Of a stretch of 64,000 nucleotides of DNA, positions 34,361-45,150 are shown in pieces; the first letter of the stretch is position 1, and each line of letters starts with the position of its first letter. The DNA is taken from contig CP085825.1 in the NCBI GenBank assembly GCA_020809705.1, forward strand, positions 1,488,001 through 1,552,000, written 5' to 3'. Source of the stretch: Calonectria ilicicola (taxonomy: Eukaryota; Ascomycota; Sordariomycetes; Hypocreales; Nectriaceae). The notes under the pieces were generated by a model. That model made no database searches and was not told the DNA's origin. It saw only the letters and a program-made list of their open reading frames with translations. The position numbers and the translations under genes are program-made.

Positions 34361-35380
34361 GGTGAAAGGCGGAAGCAGCGGAGCGCTGCGTCGAGCGATG
34401 GATGATACTATTGCTCACGCGGGAGGTCTTTTCTCGAGGTAGTGCGACGTCGCGACTCGAGAATGAGCAGCACCAGATATGCCAATGCTATCCAAGTTGG
34501 GATAGTTAGGCGTAGCGGTGGGACGGGGCGGCGAATCGTAAAACCGCGCGAAAATCTTTTTTTCTGAGAGGAGTAGAGACGTAGAGTAGCGAGGATAATT
34601 AGCGTCAGGTATGCGATATGTAGATAATGATGGGGAAATCGCGGCGATTGATTCTTGGGGGGGATATATGATGATGGGAGAGTCAGAGATGACGCTTCGC
34701 AGGATGGATGGTTAGACTCAAAAACAAGAGAAAGCGGAGGAGGCTGGTGGCTGGGGCGATGGAGGAATGCTCCAAGTACTTGAGCCTTACCCTGGAGACC
34801 TTGCTCGTCCACCAGCCACCGACTTTCATCCCTGCTAATGGTCAAATTTCGGGTAGAGACCCACTTTACATCCCTTGAACACAACGCGTCCAGCCCCGCT
34901 CAAACGCGTCTGTTTCGCGACCGACGCGTCCAATCAAACACTCGCGTTCCCCGACACTTCAATGGGTACGTACCAATCCGGCAGAGCTTTCTGTGGGGCT
35001 CAAACGCAGGCATGCCCCTCACACAATGACAGCAACACAGGGCAACGAGGCACAAAGCGAATCAGAACTAAGCATTGCCAGCACAGCATAAACACGGCAC
35101 ACGCGAACAACGCATGGTCGCAAATTCAAGACCCTGTCCGTTCACGCCTGGCCTATCTTATCGGCCTCTACTGCGCGCCGCACCCAACGTCACTGGCCAT
35201 CGTTGCAGCCCTTCAAAACAGTGCAGTCTCCGCTTGTGCGTTCATCTCAGATGATACGTCCGCCCTTCTGTTGATTCGGCTATCTAATTCTATTTTCCAA
35301 AACGCGACCAGCGGCCACTACCGGCATACCCTCCCTTTCGCTCGTCCCGCCTACTGATCTCTCCGCAGCCGATCCCAGCT
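34361..35380. other. Divergent promoter of the nuclear protein gene and DUO1
   Basis: A 1,020-bp spacer. Near its centre is the ACGCGT array described separately. An open frame at 34408-34884 (minus) has no ATG and is not a gene. Confidence 0.6.
34884..34934. promoter_or_regulatory. Three MluI cell-cycle boxes at exact 20-bp spacing, plus TTTCGCGA and CCAAT
   Basis: ACGCGT occurs at 34884-34889, 34904-34909 and 34924-34929, each followed by C. TTTCGCGA (E2F/SCB-like) lies at 34913-34920 between copies two and three, and CCAAT at 34930-34934. ACGCGT is the site of MBF (Mbp1/Res-Swi6), the G1/S activator. The centre is about 545 bp from the minus-strand ATG (34360) and about 475 bp from the DUO1 ATG (35381). 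About 15 single ACGCGT are expected by chance in 64 kb, but three in 46 bp with identical phasing are not. Confidence 0.7.
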
Positions 35381-36148
35381 ATGGCTGACGATACAACCCA
35401 ATTTACAGAGTCAGACATGTGGGAGACGCCCAATGCTGCCCCACCTAGCTCTCGACCTCGAACTCCAAAAACCCCTAGGACACCAAAGACTCCCTCGCGC
35501 CAGGAACGTCCGACTGAACCCATTGACCATGAAACTGCCCTGCGAAAGGAGCTGGAGGGGGTTCGGAACATCAATGAAGCTATCGAGGGCGTTATAGCAA
35601 CCCTTGAGCGAGCGGGGGGCAACATGGATGTATGCGCTGACTGGTTGTCCCTTGTGTGTTCCCGTGACCCTGGCTGACCGCCCATCTAGACTGTGTCTAA
35701 AACTGTAAACAACGCCTCTGTGCTTCTAAATAGCTGGACCCGTATACTATCTCAAACCGAACATAACCAGCGATTAATACTGGACCCTACTTGGAAGGGA
35801 GCAACCGAAGACCTCGCCGAACAAGAGGCCGAAGCTCTCCAGAAGCAGCTGGCAGCTGAAAGGAAGGCTACTGAAGAGGAGCAACGTCGAGAAGACCTCC
35901 GACGACGCCGCGAAGAAGAAGAGCAGAGGCGAAATTTGGCAGGTACAACTTCAACTCGTGGTACTCGTGGGCCAGGCGCTCGAGGGACGAGGGTGCGAGG
36001 GCGAGCCACCGCCAGAGGGGGCGCCAGTGCAAGCACCAGCCAGCCGTCAGGGAGCAACACATCAAGCATCCCATCCAGTCGCGGCGCATCTAAAATTGGT
36101 AGAGGATTTGGCGTTAACAGAACTCGGTCTCGGGGTGCTCGCGGTTGA
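35381..36148 (+). CDS. DUO1: DASH/Dam1 complex subunit Duo1
   Basis: Exons are 35381-35629 and 35690-36148, with a 60-bp intron (GTATGC..TCTAG), giving 235 residues. The conserved Duo1 core spans the splice: ELEGVRNINEAIEGVIATLE, then NMD-TVSKTVNNASVLLNSW and ILSQTEHNQRLILD. It is followed by a charged coiled coil (~residues 125-170, EQEAEALQKQLAAERKATEE) and an Arg/Gly/Ser-rich tail (residues ~175-235, TRGPGARGTRVRGRATARGG). The DASH complex forms rings or patches on microtubule plus ends and couples them to kinetochores in mitosis. The N-terminus has repeated TPKTPRTPKTP motifs, possible CDK targets. The gene converges on RNase H2B with only 78 bp between stop codons, so the 3' UTRs probably overlap. 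Confidence 0.93.
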
Positions 36149-36226
36149 GGAAGGTTGCACAATTCAATTAATTGCGCTCATCTTTTCCTATCATTTAGAT
36201 ACCCAAAATACAGAGCCCAAATGTGG

Positions 36227-37525
36227 CTACTTCTTTTTGAAAAAGTCGCTCATCTTCTTCATACCCTTTGTGTTGACCTTCTTGAGTTCTCGGACTCCTC
36301 GGCTCTCAGATGCCTTCTTTTTCTTCTCTTCCTCCATTTTCCGTTTCTTTTCAGCGCGGGCCTCGTCTTCCTCCTCATCCCGACCATGTTTACGTGAATA
36401 GTCACCCATTGAACGAGCCGCCAATGTCTCCGAACGCAGCTTGGTAAGCTTTTTGATGTATTCGTCGAGAGGAGAGAAGTCGAGTGAGCTTGCACTGGCA
36501 AGCGACTTTTCGAGCTGATTGGCTAGTGTGGGCTCAATGCAGCTTGAGCAAATGAAGTTGAAGGCAACTCGCAGCCTCTGAAGCTTGACAACTTCTGACG
36601 AAGCTTCCATAGCGCTTTTCACACACTCGGCTGGGGTAGGATCCTCGGTAAAAGAGGTAGCCACAGTAGAGGGTTGAGATTCAGAGGTTGCCGTAGTTTC
36701 GGTAGATGCAGTGGTTGATTGAGTCTCAATAGCGTCGGACTGGGGGTCAGAATCATGGTTGGAGGTTGTGACGACGACCTCGCCACCCTTCATCTCCCGT
36801 TTCTGGACCAAGACTGGCGCTTCCAATGCTTTTTTGACAAACTTTTCTTCCATGCTAGGGGGTAGAATATTTTCGCTCATTTTCTTGGCTTTTTCGATAA
36901 TAACGGAGACGAGTTTGTCTTCATTTAGACGGAACATAGTCTCGTCGCCGGCATCCACGGTATCGCAGATTGCGCCCATTCGCCGTTCAAGCAATGCTCG
37001 AGTTTTGGGCCATTGCAAAATTTCTGAGAGATGTGACGACTCCTCTGGAAGTTTATCAAAGTAATCATCGCTCGTGAGAAACATGCGTTTTGATTCATCT
37101 GAACCCTTGGATTTCTTTGCGCCAGCTAGAGCGGGGAGCGACAGGAACAGGGGATCGATCGTCGTCGCTAGGTAAAGATCCTGGCTGGTCGATATGGTCG
37201 CATTGGCATCGGCGGCGGTATTCGCCTCGGGAGTGACTGGCGAGGCCTCGATTAACCAGCTTCGTGGTGTTGTCTTAGGGGCTGCGACCTTGATAAACTC
37301 GTAAATACCAGTCTCGGGACAGACTAGGTATCGCGAAGGTCGCGAGTGTCTAGGATGGGGAAGAGTAACAATTCGAGAGTCGGGAGTGGCTTTGGAGGGA
37401 AAGATGAATACGTGAGAAGGATTCTCGGATTGGGGCGCTAGAGTGAACTTGGATGTTGAAGATTTGGACTCCGTCGAGTCCTTTGACTCTTTCGGAGCGG
37501 CCTTGGTTGATCGAGTCCTGGCCAT
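36227..37525 (-). CDS. RNH202: Ribonuclease H2 subunit B (Rnh202)
   Basis: A single exon of 432 residues; the ATG at 37525 has context GGCCATGGC. The N-terminal ~100 residues form the triple-barrel part with SHVFIFPSKATPDSRIVTLPHPR and the RYLVCPETGIYEFIKV segment typical of RNase H2B. The middle holds a wHTH-like region (MFLTSDDYFDKLPEESSHLS, SEILQWPKTRALLERRM). The C-terminus ends in a PCNA-interacting peptide-like motif, KKMSDFFKKK, after a highly charged Lys/Glu helix. RNase H2 removes ribonucleotides misincorporated in DNA and RNA:DNA hybrids in the nucleus; subunit B is non-catalytic and links the enzyme to PCNA. The region at residues ~255-300 is Thr/Ser-rich and probably disordered. 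It is divergent from MCM10. Confidence 0.88.
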   Translation of the reverse strand: MARTRSTKAAPKESKDSTESKSSTSKFTLAPQSENPSHVFIFPSKATPDSRIVTLPHPRHSRPSRYLVCPETGIYEFIKVAAPKTTPRSWLIEASPVTPEANTAADANATISTSQDLYLATTIDPLFLSLPALAGAKKSKGSDESKRMFLTSDDYFDKLPEESSHLSEILQWPKTRALLERRMGAICDTVDAGDETMFRLNEDKLVSVIIEKAKKMSENILPPSMEEKFVKKALEAPVLVQKREMKGGEVVVTTSNHDSDPQSDAIETQSTTASTETTATSESQPSTVATSFTEDPTPAECVKSAMEASSEVVKLQRLRVAFNFICSSCIEPTLANQLEKSLASASSLDFSPLDEYIKKLTKLRSETLAARSMGDYSRKHGRDEEEDEARAEKKRKMEEEKKKKASESRGVRELKKVNTKGMKKMSDFFKKK

Positions 37526-38236
37526 GGTGATTCTCGATGGTAGCGTAGCTGTATTAAGGAGTTGTAAAGGAGGGAGAAAAAGGAAATGTAACGAGTGTGT
37601 TAATTAAGCGACAGTATTAAGTATTGTTTAACTCATCAAGATGGAAAGGGTGGTGGTTTGCTGTTGAGGTTTGTTGTCGCAAAACCGGTCGCAGGCTACT
37701 CCAGTCCTGGAAATTGGTAGAGGGCACACGGCTTGACGCGTTAAGAGAGGATGAGGCGCGTCTGCACTATGCAAGATCCCCGGCTCGGATTTGTGGTGCC
37801 GCCCACTCTATGGTGCGCCACACACCTCAGACCCAGCCCCAGCCTCAAGACAAGGTTCCCAAGCTGGGGTCTAAACTAGACGCCAACGCATAGCAGCAAC
37901 GGAACCCAACCTCGATGCAAAAGCCAGGACCACAATGCCACCCAAGGCTTGTTACGCCTCAAAACATTGCTCCGCATAGACCTCGAATCAGCGAGCCCCT
38001 CTCATTTATTTGTTTTTCTGGTTTGCTTCTCGCGCTGCTTCTGCATCCCGCCATCACTCTTCGCTGCCGAATGGCCATCGCTCCCTTGGCTTGGGCCCGA
38101 TCTTGGAGCTTTGCGCCTGCGACGCAAGAGAGTGCCACCCAAATCTTCTAGCCATCCCCATACCGCCTGATCCTGGGCCCAGTTTTGCATTTCCCAGCCT
38201 GGTCTTTTCATCTCTCTCCAAATCATCTTCAACAAC
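37526..38236. promoter_or_regulatory. Divergent promoter RNH202-MCM10 with one ACGCGT
   Basis: A 711-bp intergenic region between two divergent DNA-replication genes. One ACGCGT lies at 37736-37741, 211 bp from the RNH202 ATG and about 500 bp from the MCM10 ATG. A single copy is not statistically notable, but both genes act in S phase and a neighbouring promoter has three copies. Confidence 0.4.
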
Positions 38237-40648
38237 ATGCCTCCTGGTGAGTTCTTCATTCCATTTTCTGCCCGCCTCACATATTGTGTCGAGGATTTGA
38301 TCTAACTGTTTTGCCCGACCACAGTTCCTGCGCCTACCTCGCCGCAATGGCCGCCTCGATCTCCGCATGAAGCCTTAGTTAGCACACCTGGAGGTCGCGA
38401 ACGATATCGAAGAATGCTCGATCAGACATCGCCGACGCCCTCGCCCCAACGAAGGGCTCGGAACCTACCTTCGGTCAACCTACTCCAAGAAATGGACCAG
38501 GGCGATGAGGACGAGGACGAGGATGAGGAGACGCTCCAGTTGAAGCTCCAAGAGATCCAAGCCCGTTTAAGGCTAAAAAAACTGCAAAAATCCAAGAGGG
38601 TCTCTGAGGATGGTGTCGACAGTTTAGGGGCTACCACATCGGAGCTTGTGATCTCTCGCGACGCACGAAACCAACCAACCCAACAGATGCCTCCACCATT
38701 AACCAGCCCCAAGAGGGCAACCACATCACAAGCAGCATATGTGGAAGTCCCAGCATCGCCCGTTCGCAAGACTCAACCACCACAAGTGCCAACTTCGCCA
38801 AGCCGAGTGCTCTTAGGGATTGACAAAGGATTGACAGCAAGGGATGTGTCACTAAAACGAGCGCCCAGCTATCGAGATTCGCAAGTCAGTCGGGACTCGG
38901 CGCCAGGTGGTGGATATTTGAGAAGATCAAGAACAACGACTAGCATACCTTTATCTTTTGATGCATCTCGCCCGCTCAGCTTTAACGAACGGCTCGCATC
39001 CGCACGCAATGAGGAGGTCACTCGGCTTGAGAGGCAAGAAAAAATCCAGCAAATGAGGTCCGCTGCGTTTGGAATTAGCCAAGAGGAGATGGAGCAATTC
39101 AAGAAAACTGCTGTTGAGATTCCCGACGAGCCTCTGAAACCACATGTTTTCTCTAGAGAAGAAGTGTTGCAAACCAAGCCAATACCGACTCGCGTGCAAC
39201 GAAGCAACACTCTTCCCAGCGTCCGTCCCAGTTCACAAACAAGCAGCTCCGTTTCAGGTTCAACAGCGCCGTCTACAACTGGAAGCAACAAGCAAGTACC
39301 GCCCGGAGAGATGTCCGACGAACAGGCTTCATCATTCGAACCTTACTCTAGCTTTCATCTCTCTAAGCGTATACTCCCTCACAATGTTCTTGCCAGGCAT
39401 GTTTCTGGCAAAAAGGTACATTCTATTAAAGACCTACTAAAGGTTGTCAAAGCTCCGGACTTTGCCCTCCCAGACATCGAGCAAGACATTGTTATTTTTG
39501 CCATTCTCGCCAAGAAGTCGGAACCACGCTCGCACAAACCTTCAAAGCACGGAGGCGAAGACAGGGGGAAATACATGGTGATGAACCTTGTCGATCTCCA
39601 ATACGAATTAGACTTATTCCTCTTCAATTCAGGATTTACTCGGTTTTGGAAGTTGACGGAAGGAACCGTTATAGCAATTCTCAACCCCAACATCATGCCA
39701 CCCCCTCCAGGAAGACAAGACACCGGAAAGTTTAGCCTCGTCATCAACTCGGATGAAGACAGTATCGTGGAAGTTGGCAAGGCCCGTGATCTAGGATACT
39801 GCCAATCGATGAAGAAGGACGGAGACTTGTGTGGTTCCTGGGTCAATCAGAAGAGGACCAGTTTCTGTGAATTTCATTCCAATCAGGCAATCACCAAAAA
39901 ACGAGCCGGTCGCATAGAAGTGAACAGCTTTTCATTTGGCACTGCAGGTGAACGCAAGCACAACCAACGAGAAGTGCACGGCTGGGGCAAGAAACAGGAA
40001 GATAACAAGAAGGAACAGAATGGGAAATATGATTGGGAAACAAAAACCCATTGGTTTGTATCCCGCACTATGAGCGCCGCCGATCTGATTGATGGAAAGG
40101 ACCGAACCCCCGCGGACCGTAAAGACAGGGCGGAGTTCTTGAAGAGAGATTTGGAGGCTAAAGAGAAGGAGCGGGAAATGATGAAAAAACTGGGCAAGAT
40201 CGGTAATGCGGCTGGTCGAGAATACATGCAGCGCGCAGGATCACGGGCTGCGAATGGATTGGGCTCTGGCTTATCACAATCTCAGCCCCCTAGCACTCGG
40301 GCATCTATGGACGACGCATACAGGCCAGACGCCAAGTCCCTCGGACTGACAAAAGGGTCCAACATCCACCTAAGCCCCATTAAGCGCAAGCGGCCTGAAA
40401 GCTCACAGGCCGGATCAATGAGCAGTGGACGGATGGCACTTGGATGGGGCAGTAACCTCAAAGATAAGCTCTCGAGGATGAAGGAAGGGGAGAAGTTGCG
40501 CAAAGAGGAGCTACCCCCAGTGCGCAAGAAGACGCGGTTTGTGACGGACAAGGGTATCCGCGAAGCGGGACGGGATAGTCTCGGGCACGATCTTGCCGAG
40601 CGGCAGGTCACGCTCGAAGATGACGATGATGAACTGGTCATTGTATAA
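38237..40648 (+). CDS. MCM10: DNA replication initiation factor Mcm10
   Basis: Exon 1 is only 10 bases (38237-38246, ATG CCT CCT G), the intron is 38247-38324 (GTGAGT, TCTAACT branch, ACAG), and exon 2 is 38325-40648, giving 777 residues. The N-terminal ~310 residues are disordered, with an acidic run (DEDEDEDEE) and many SP/TP sites. Residues ~320-490 are the OB fold (FHLSKRILPHNVLARHV.., IVIFAILAKKSE.., LFLFNSGFTRFWKLTEGTVIAILNP). The Mcm10 zinc finger follows at ~495-520: C-x9/10-C, then FCEFH, then SNQAITKKRAGRIEVNSFSF. The C-terminal region is basic. Mcm10 activates the CMG helicase at origins and binds ssDNA and polymerase alpha in the nucleus. The 33-codon upstream extension through the 10-base exon is supported by frame and by intron signals; an internal ATG at 38414 is the alternative start. 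Confidence 0.92.
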
Positions 40649-41734
40649 ACTAATCATTTTCTTTTGTTTCTGGATACTTGGTGCATAGGCCGGCACGTTG
40701 CCGGCCGGGTTGGAGTTGAGGAGAAATACTGGATCCTCGCCGTGGGCGGCATGCATGAGTTATGACGACAACAGACGCTCTGTTGCATGGCTTTTTTTTT
40801 TTAACATTTGTTTCAATTGACATCATTTCAAGTCCCTTTTTTCAACAGAATCACCGATGTGTCGCATGATGCGATATGAGAGTCACAAGGACCAGTGTCT
40901 AAAATTTCAAACGACTCATCCCGAGACTCGACCGCAGAACTCCGGCAGTGAACCATGACGATGAGAGAATCATTACCCAACTAGATGATGCCGTGACAAA
41001 AACGAGGCCTCAACACGTCCTTAGACACAGCCTCCCTCGCTAACAGGGCTGAAAAGGGGAGTGAGCCGCTTCGTTGGCAACGGCGACGGTGGAGTCATAG
41101 AGTCGGTCGACATAGGACGGCAAGGCTGCAACGTCATCACCAGACCCCTTTCGCTCTTGGAAGACGCACAGCTTCCTAACGCATGTCAATGGGGCACCGG
41201 GAACGCACCCCATGGGCATCTCCCGTACATCGGCCTTCTCTTGCCCCATCAGAGCCCACCCCCAACGGTACCTACGGGACACATCTAGTCAGACCAACCC
41301 GTTTTAAGGGAGCACAGTGCTTTGGTGCCCATTTCCCGGCGAGCACGCAGTCAGCCATTTGAAGCCCAACGAGCTAGAGTGCTGCAACCGTGACGGTGAT
41401 GGTCAAACAGCCAGGAGGGGGATGCAATGGGATGCAATGAGAGTCAAAAGGATAGAGCCGAGAAGCGCCGGCTTGTGGGTTCGTCTGGGGGAGCTGAGGG
41501 GTGGGGATGGGGGCATATCCTAGGGAAATGGGGTTTCACTGAGTTGAGAGTGTGGAGAAATGCAATGGATGCTTGACATTGAACATGATCGGCACAGTGA
41601 ACTGAGGAGAAGGATCGATTCAGAGGAGAATTGCTTTCATCTCCGTCATCGACAAGGCAGCAGTGGCCAGCTATGAATCATGCCAGAGTGAAGGCAAAGG
41701 TGGGGGAGGCAGGTTGGGGGTTGGATGTGATGTC

Positions 41735-41782
41735 CGAGTCCCTCACCAGACGAGTCCCTCATCAGACGAGTCCCTCACAAGA
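41735..41782. repeat. 16-bp unit tandemly repeated three times
   Basis: The unit CGAGTCCCTCACCAGA occurs at 41735, 41751 and 41767 with single-base changes (ATCAGA, ACAAGA). Each copy contains CGAGTCCCTC. Confidence 0.85.
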
Positions 41783-43890
41783 CAGTGCTAAATAGAGTTC
41801 CGGGTAGATAGCGACGACATACGATGTGAAGAAGCGATGCAGGCGCGAAGCAAGCAGCTGATTGAGGCTCATTCCGACTGGAGAGGGCTTGAAAAGAAGA
41901 TGCGGTGTAAAAGTCTGACCAGCAAAGTGCCTGCGAGTCGATGCAGAATGTATCAGCGTATTTGGGATCGTTGCCCCCGCATAGAAAACAAAGTGCCCCC
42001 AAACCTTGAGCTTGCTATGCTACCCCGCTTGGGGTCTTGCCAATTGTGGTAGTGGGCCAGTCCGAGCTGCAAGACGGAATTGGAGACGGCGCCTCAGTCG
42101 GGACGCCTGGCGTTCCATTGTCTCGCTTTACGCAGCTTCCTCGCCTTGTGCTGTGGTGAGGATTTAGTGATTGATCCTGCATGGGACCAAGCAATCTAGT
42201 CGGCTTTCCAAAGAAGAGGCGTTTATTTGGTCCGTCCCTTGCCACTTGGTCTTGTCCCTGCGGCAAAGTCAGGCAGCAATGGGATGCATTTTGCTGCCGC
42301 CGTCCTTGACTTCGTCTTGCCCACACCGACTAGCAAGCACAGTTCATGTCTGGATCCATACCGGAGAGGCCGTACATGGGACAAGGCGTGTACAGGCGAC
42401 AAACTGCACACTGGGCCAATGCGGGGTCTACAGGAAAGGAACAACAACCCGGCATCCAAAGTTTTGAGGGTCACGAGGCCAACGTTTCTGACCACAACAC
42501 GGCCAGCCCCTAACGCACCTCGGCAGGCGAGGGCGTGTACAGTGTACATATAATCATTTTCTGCATTCTGCATTCTACATCATACAGTTGAGCTAGATAC
42601 CGAAGTCAGCACCATGGGTTCTCCCAAGTTCCTGGGCATCGTGGGGCCGGCCCCAAATGCGGCTGCCAAAGTTGACAACAAACCCAAGACCTACCCGGGA
42701 CCCAGAGATGCAGCAGCTTTAACATCACATGTGTGACCTGGTGCATATTGTCACGACACGTGTGATGACCACATGGACATGCAGGGCCATCCATCGTGAA
42801 GCCAAATTTGAGCGCTTCATATGGGCAGCTCGGCTGTAAAACTCGAATGGTTGTAAATCGTCGGCGAGCGACATTGCGTCTTACACAGAACGTTTACACC
42901 AGACCCTTAACGGAACCCGGTCAACTTGACAGCACCACTCTAGAATTAGTCTGTTTCTACATGACACCCCGAGCCCGAGTTAAATATATAGACGAGGAGT
43001 AGAAAAGGCCCGGGCAATTTAGCAAAGGCCTCGGCCGGTCGTCATCCTGCAGCCATTCCGACCGAGCTCTACACTCCTGCATCCAGACCGGTAGACCTGG
43101 CCATGCAGAAGGATGACTCCGGCCAACCACGGCCGCAGTGTCTCTCCTAGCCATGGTCACCTGTTGCCCAGGTACAGCATCGAACAGGCGATCATGCTGT
43201 TCCCGGTGTTGTAACCCAACTCCAACTCTTCTGGTTTGGTTTTATTATTATTTTTTTTTTTTTGGAGAAACTGCACACCCAGCCAACCTTGCTTTGTCGG
43301 GCTCACGCAGTCATGGCGGCGTCCTCGACGCTAACCCCCACGGTCCAGCCCACCAGCCGAGGCGCTGAGGCAGCAATCACCGACTGTTGAATGGCTCGTC
43401 AACCCCAGATTTACATCAACCTGCAGCTCCCGAGCGGCCTTCCTCGACGCCGTGTCGTATCCTGACTACGGGACCGCGCCATTCCCACTAGAGAAGCCAT
43501 GGCAGTGCCGATGCATGACGATGGAGTGATGATTGTCTCGAACCAATCTCAGCGTTGCCGTTGTTTCTGACGGGAAGGGCCTCTGTCGTATCCGGTTTAC
43601 TGAGGCAGACACTATTCCGGCCCACCATGTGCGCCAGAGATGCTACGGCCTTTGATCTATGACTCCATTCAACTGCGGCCCTGGATGCGCCTGGTCAATA
43701 CCGTGCCACGTTCAGGCCGAATCGGATGCTCCTGCAGACTCTGACGAGCCTAAGACAGCCTTAAGCTGTTGTTAAGTAAACTGAAAATCCATAAAAGCCC
43801 AAGCTGCCCTCCTCTTTCCAAGGTTGTATTGATGACCACATCAGAAAAAAAATCAAGTTTCCCTCCATACCACACTCTACCTTCCTAGAT

Positions 43891-43898
43891 TATATATA
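43891..43898 (+). promoter_or_regulatory. TATA box of the aldolase-like gene
   Basis: TATATATA lies 128-135 bp upstream of the ATG at 44026, a normal distance for an inducible fungal promoter once the leader is counted. Confidence 0.5.
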
Positions 43899-43935
43899 CT
43901 CCTTCCTACCTACTGGACAGTTGCCAGTCTCACTT

Positions 43936-43953
43936 CAACAACAACAACAACAA
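43936..43953 (+). repeat. (CAA)6 in the probable 5' leader
   Basis: Six CAA units lie between the TATA box and the ATG, followed by further A/C-rich sequence. Such unstructured leaders are compatible with efficient scanning. Confidence 0.75.
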
Positions 43954-44025
43954 CCAAACACACGAACATCTCCAGGCCAAGCCTATTCTTTCGATCATAC
44001 AACGGCACAATATTCGTATTGAACC

Positions 44026-45150
44026 ATGGCGCCCCACAGAGACACACCATCTCCCGTTGGATCATTGACGAACAACTTCGGGACTAGCTTCTGGCAGCCT
44101 TCTAGGTCAGGGCACGACTGCTTTGATCCCGCAGACATCCCGTCGTCCTCTACCAGCAGTGACATTGCCGATTCTCTGCATGCAGAATCGCGACCCGCTC
44201 GACCCCTTGTGCCTGGTGTCTATGTCCCCACCGTATGTTTCTTTAAGCCGGAAACGGAGGACGTTGATACCGATGCTATTGCCGCTCATGCGAGGCGATT
44301 GGCACGCGCAGGTGTGACTGGCCTTGCAACTCAGGGCTCCAACGGAGAGGCTGTTCACCTGACTCATGCTGAGCGCCAACTGGTGACAGCTACTACGAGG
44401 ACAGCTTTGGATGATGATGGATTCACCCACATGCCCATCATCGTCGGATGCGGCAGCCAGAGCACCCGTGAGACGATTCAATACTGCCAAGAAGCTTGGG
44501 AAGCTGGCGGTGACTATGCCCTAGTGTTACCTCCGTCATACTATGCCACGTTGTTTGCGCCGGCTTCGGAAACCATCCTGCAGTACTTTACAACCGTGGC
44601 AGACAAGTCACCCATCCCGATCATCATTTACAACTTCCCCGGCGCCGTCGGTGGCTTGGACCTCTCATCTGATATCATTATCTCACTCGCCGCGCATCCA
44701 AATATTGCTGGCGTCAAGTTGACATGTGGAAATACTGGAAAGCTTAACCGAGTAGCAGCGGCTACACGCAAGCTCTCGAGCGTGTACGACCCAGCTCGAC
44801 CTGAATTTCTCGTCTTGGCTGGCTCTGCCGACTTTTTGATCCCATCGCTGTCTGCCGGCGGCCACGGCATCTTGGCAGGCTTGGCCAACATTGCACCCAA
44901 GGCCTGCATCCGCACTATGGAGCTCCATCAGGAGGGCCAGACAGCGGATGCATCCAAGATGCAGGAAGTTGTCTCGCAGGGTGACTGGACTGCCATTCAG
45001 GGTGGTGTTATCGGTGTCAAGGCTGGTATGCAGTCATGGTTTGGTTATGGCGGAGATGCCCGGAGTCCCCTTCCAAAGCCGACGGCGGAACAGACGAAGC
45101 GGTGGAAGGAAGGTTTCCGAGACCTGGTTTCTTTGGAACAGACCCTATGA
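44026..45150 (+). CDS. Dihydrodipicolinate-synthase-superfamily aldolase (2-keto-acid aldolase type)
   Basis: A single exon of 374 residues; the ATG has context ACCATGGC. The first ~65 residues are a Ser/Pro-rich extension absent from the family core. The TIM-barrel core begins at GVYVPTVCFFKPETEDVD. The Schiff-base lysine is Lys231 in GVKLTCGN and the catalytic Tyr202 is in YNFPGAVGG; the 29-residue spacing matches that of DapA enzymes. The usual GTTGE motif reads GSNGE, which suggests a pyruvate or 2-keto-acid aldolase (e.g. 4-hydroxy-2-oxoglutarate or 3-deoxy-hexulosonate aldolase) rather than true lysine-pathway DapA, since fungi make lysine by the aminoadipate route. The exact substrate is unknown. 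It sits alone in 3-4 kb of intergenic DNA on each side, with a TATA promoter. Confidence 0.85.
   Translation: MAPHRDTPSPVGSLTNNFGTSFWQPSRSGHDCFDPADIPSSSTSSDIADSLHAESRPARPLVPGVYVPTVCFFKPETEDVDTDAIAAHARRLARAGVTGLATQGSNGEAVHLTHAERQLVTATTRTALDDDGFTHMPIIVGCGSQSTRETIQYCQEAWEAGGDYALVLPPSYYATLFAPASETILQYFTTVADKSPIPIIIYNFPGAVGGLDLSSDIIISLAAHPNIAGVKLTCGNTGKLNRVAAATRKLSSVYDPARPEFLVLAGSADFLIPSLSAGGHGILAGLANIAPKACIRTMELHQEGQTADASKMQEVVSQGDWTAIQGGVIGVKAGMQSWFGYGGDARSPLPKPTAEQTKRWKEGFRDLVSLEQTL

Larger units (their letters stand above)
40649..44025. other. 3.4-kb intergenic region upstream of the aldolase-like gene
   Basis: No gene is recognised. It contains a 16-bp tandem triplication (41735-41782), a T13 run at 43251-43263 and, just before the next gene, a TATA box and CAA-repeat leader. 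Open frames are short and unconvincing. Confidence 0.5.

Noticed and set aside
34408..34884. 158-codon minus-strand ORF in the DUO1 divergent promoter
   Set aside because: It starts at TTG, contains no ATG and overlaps the cell-cycle-box array.
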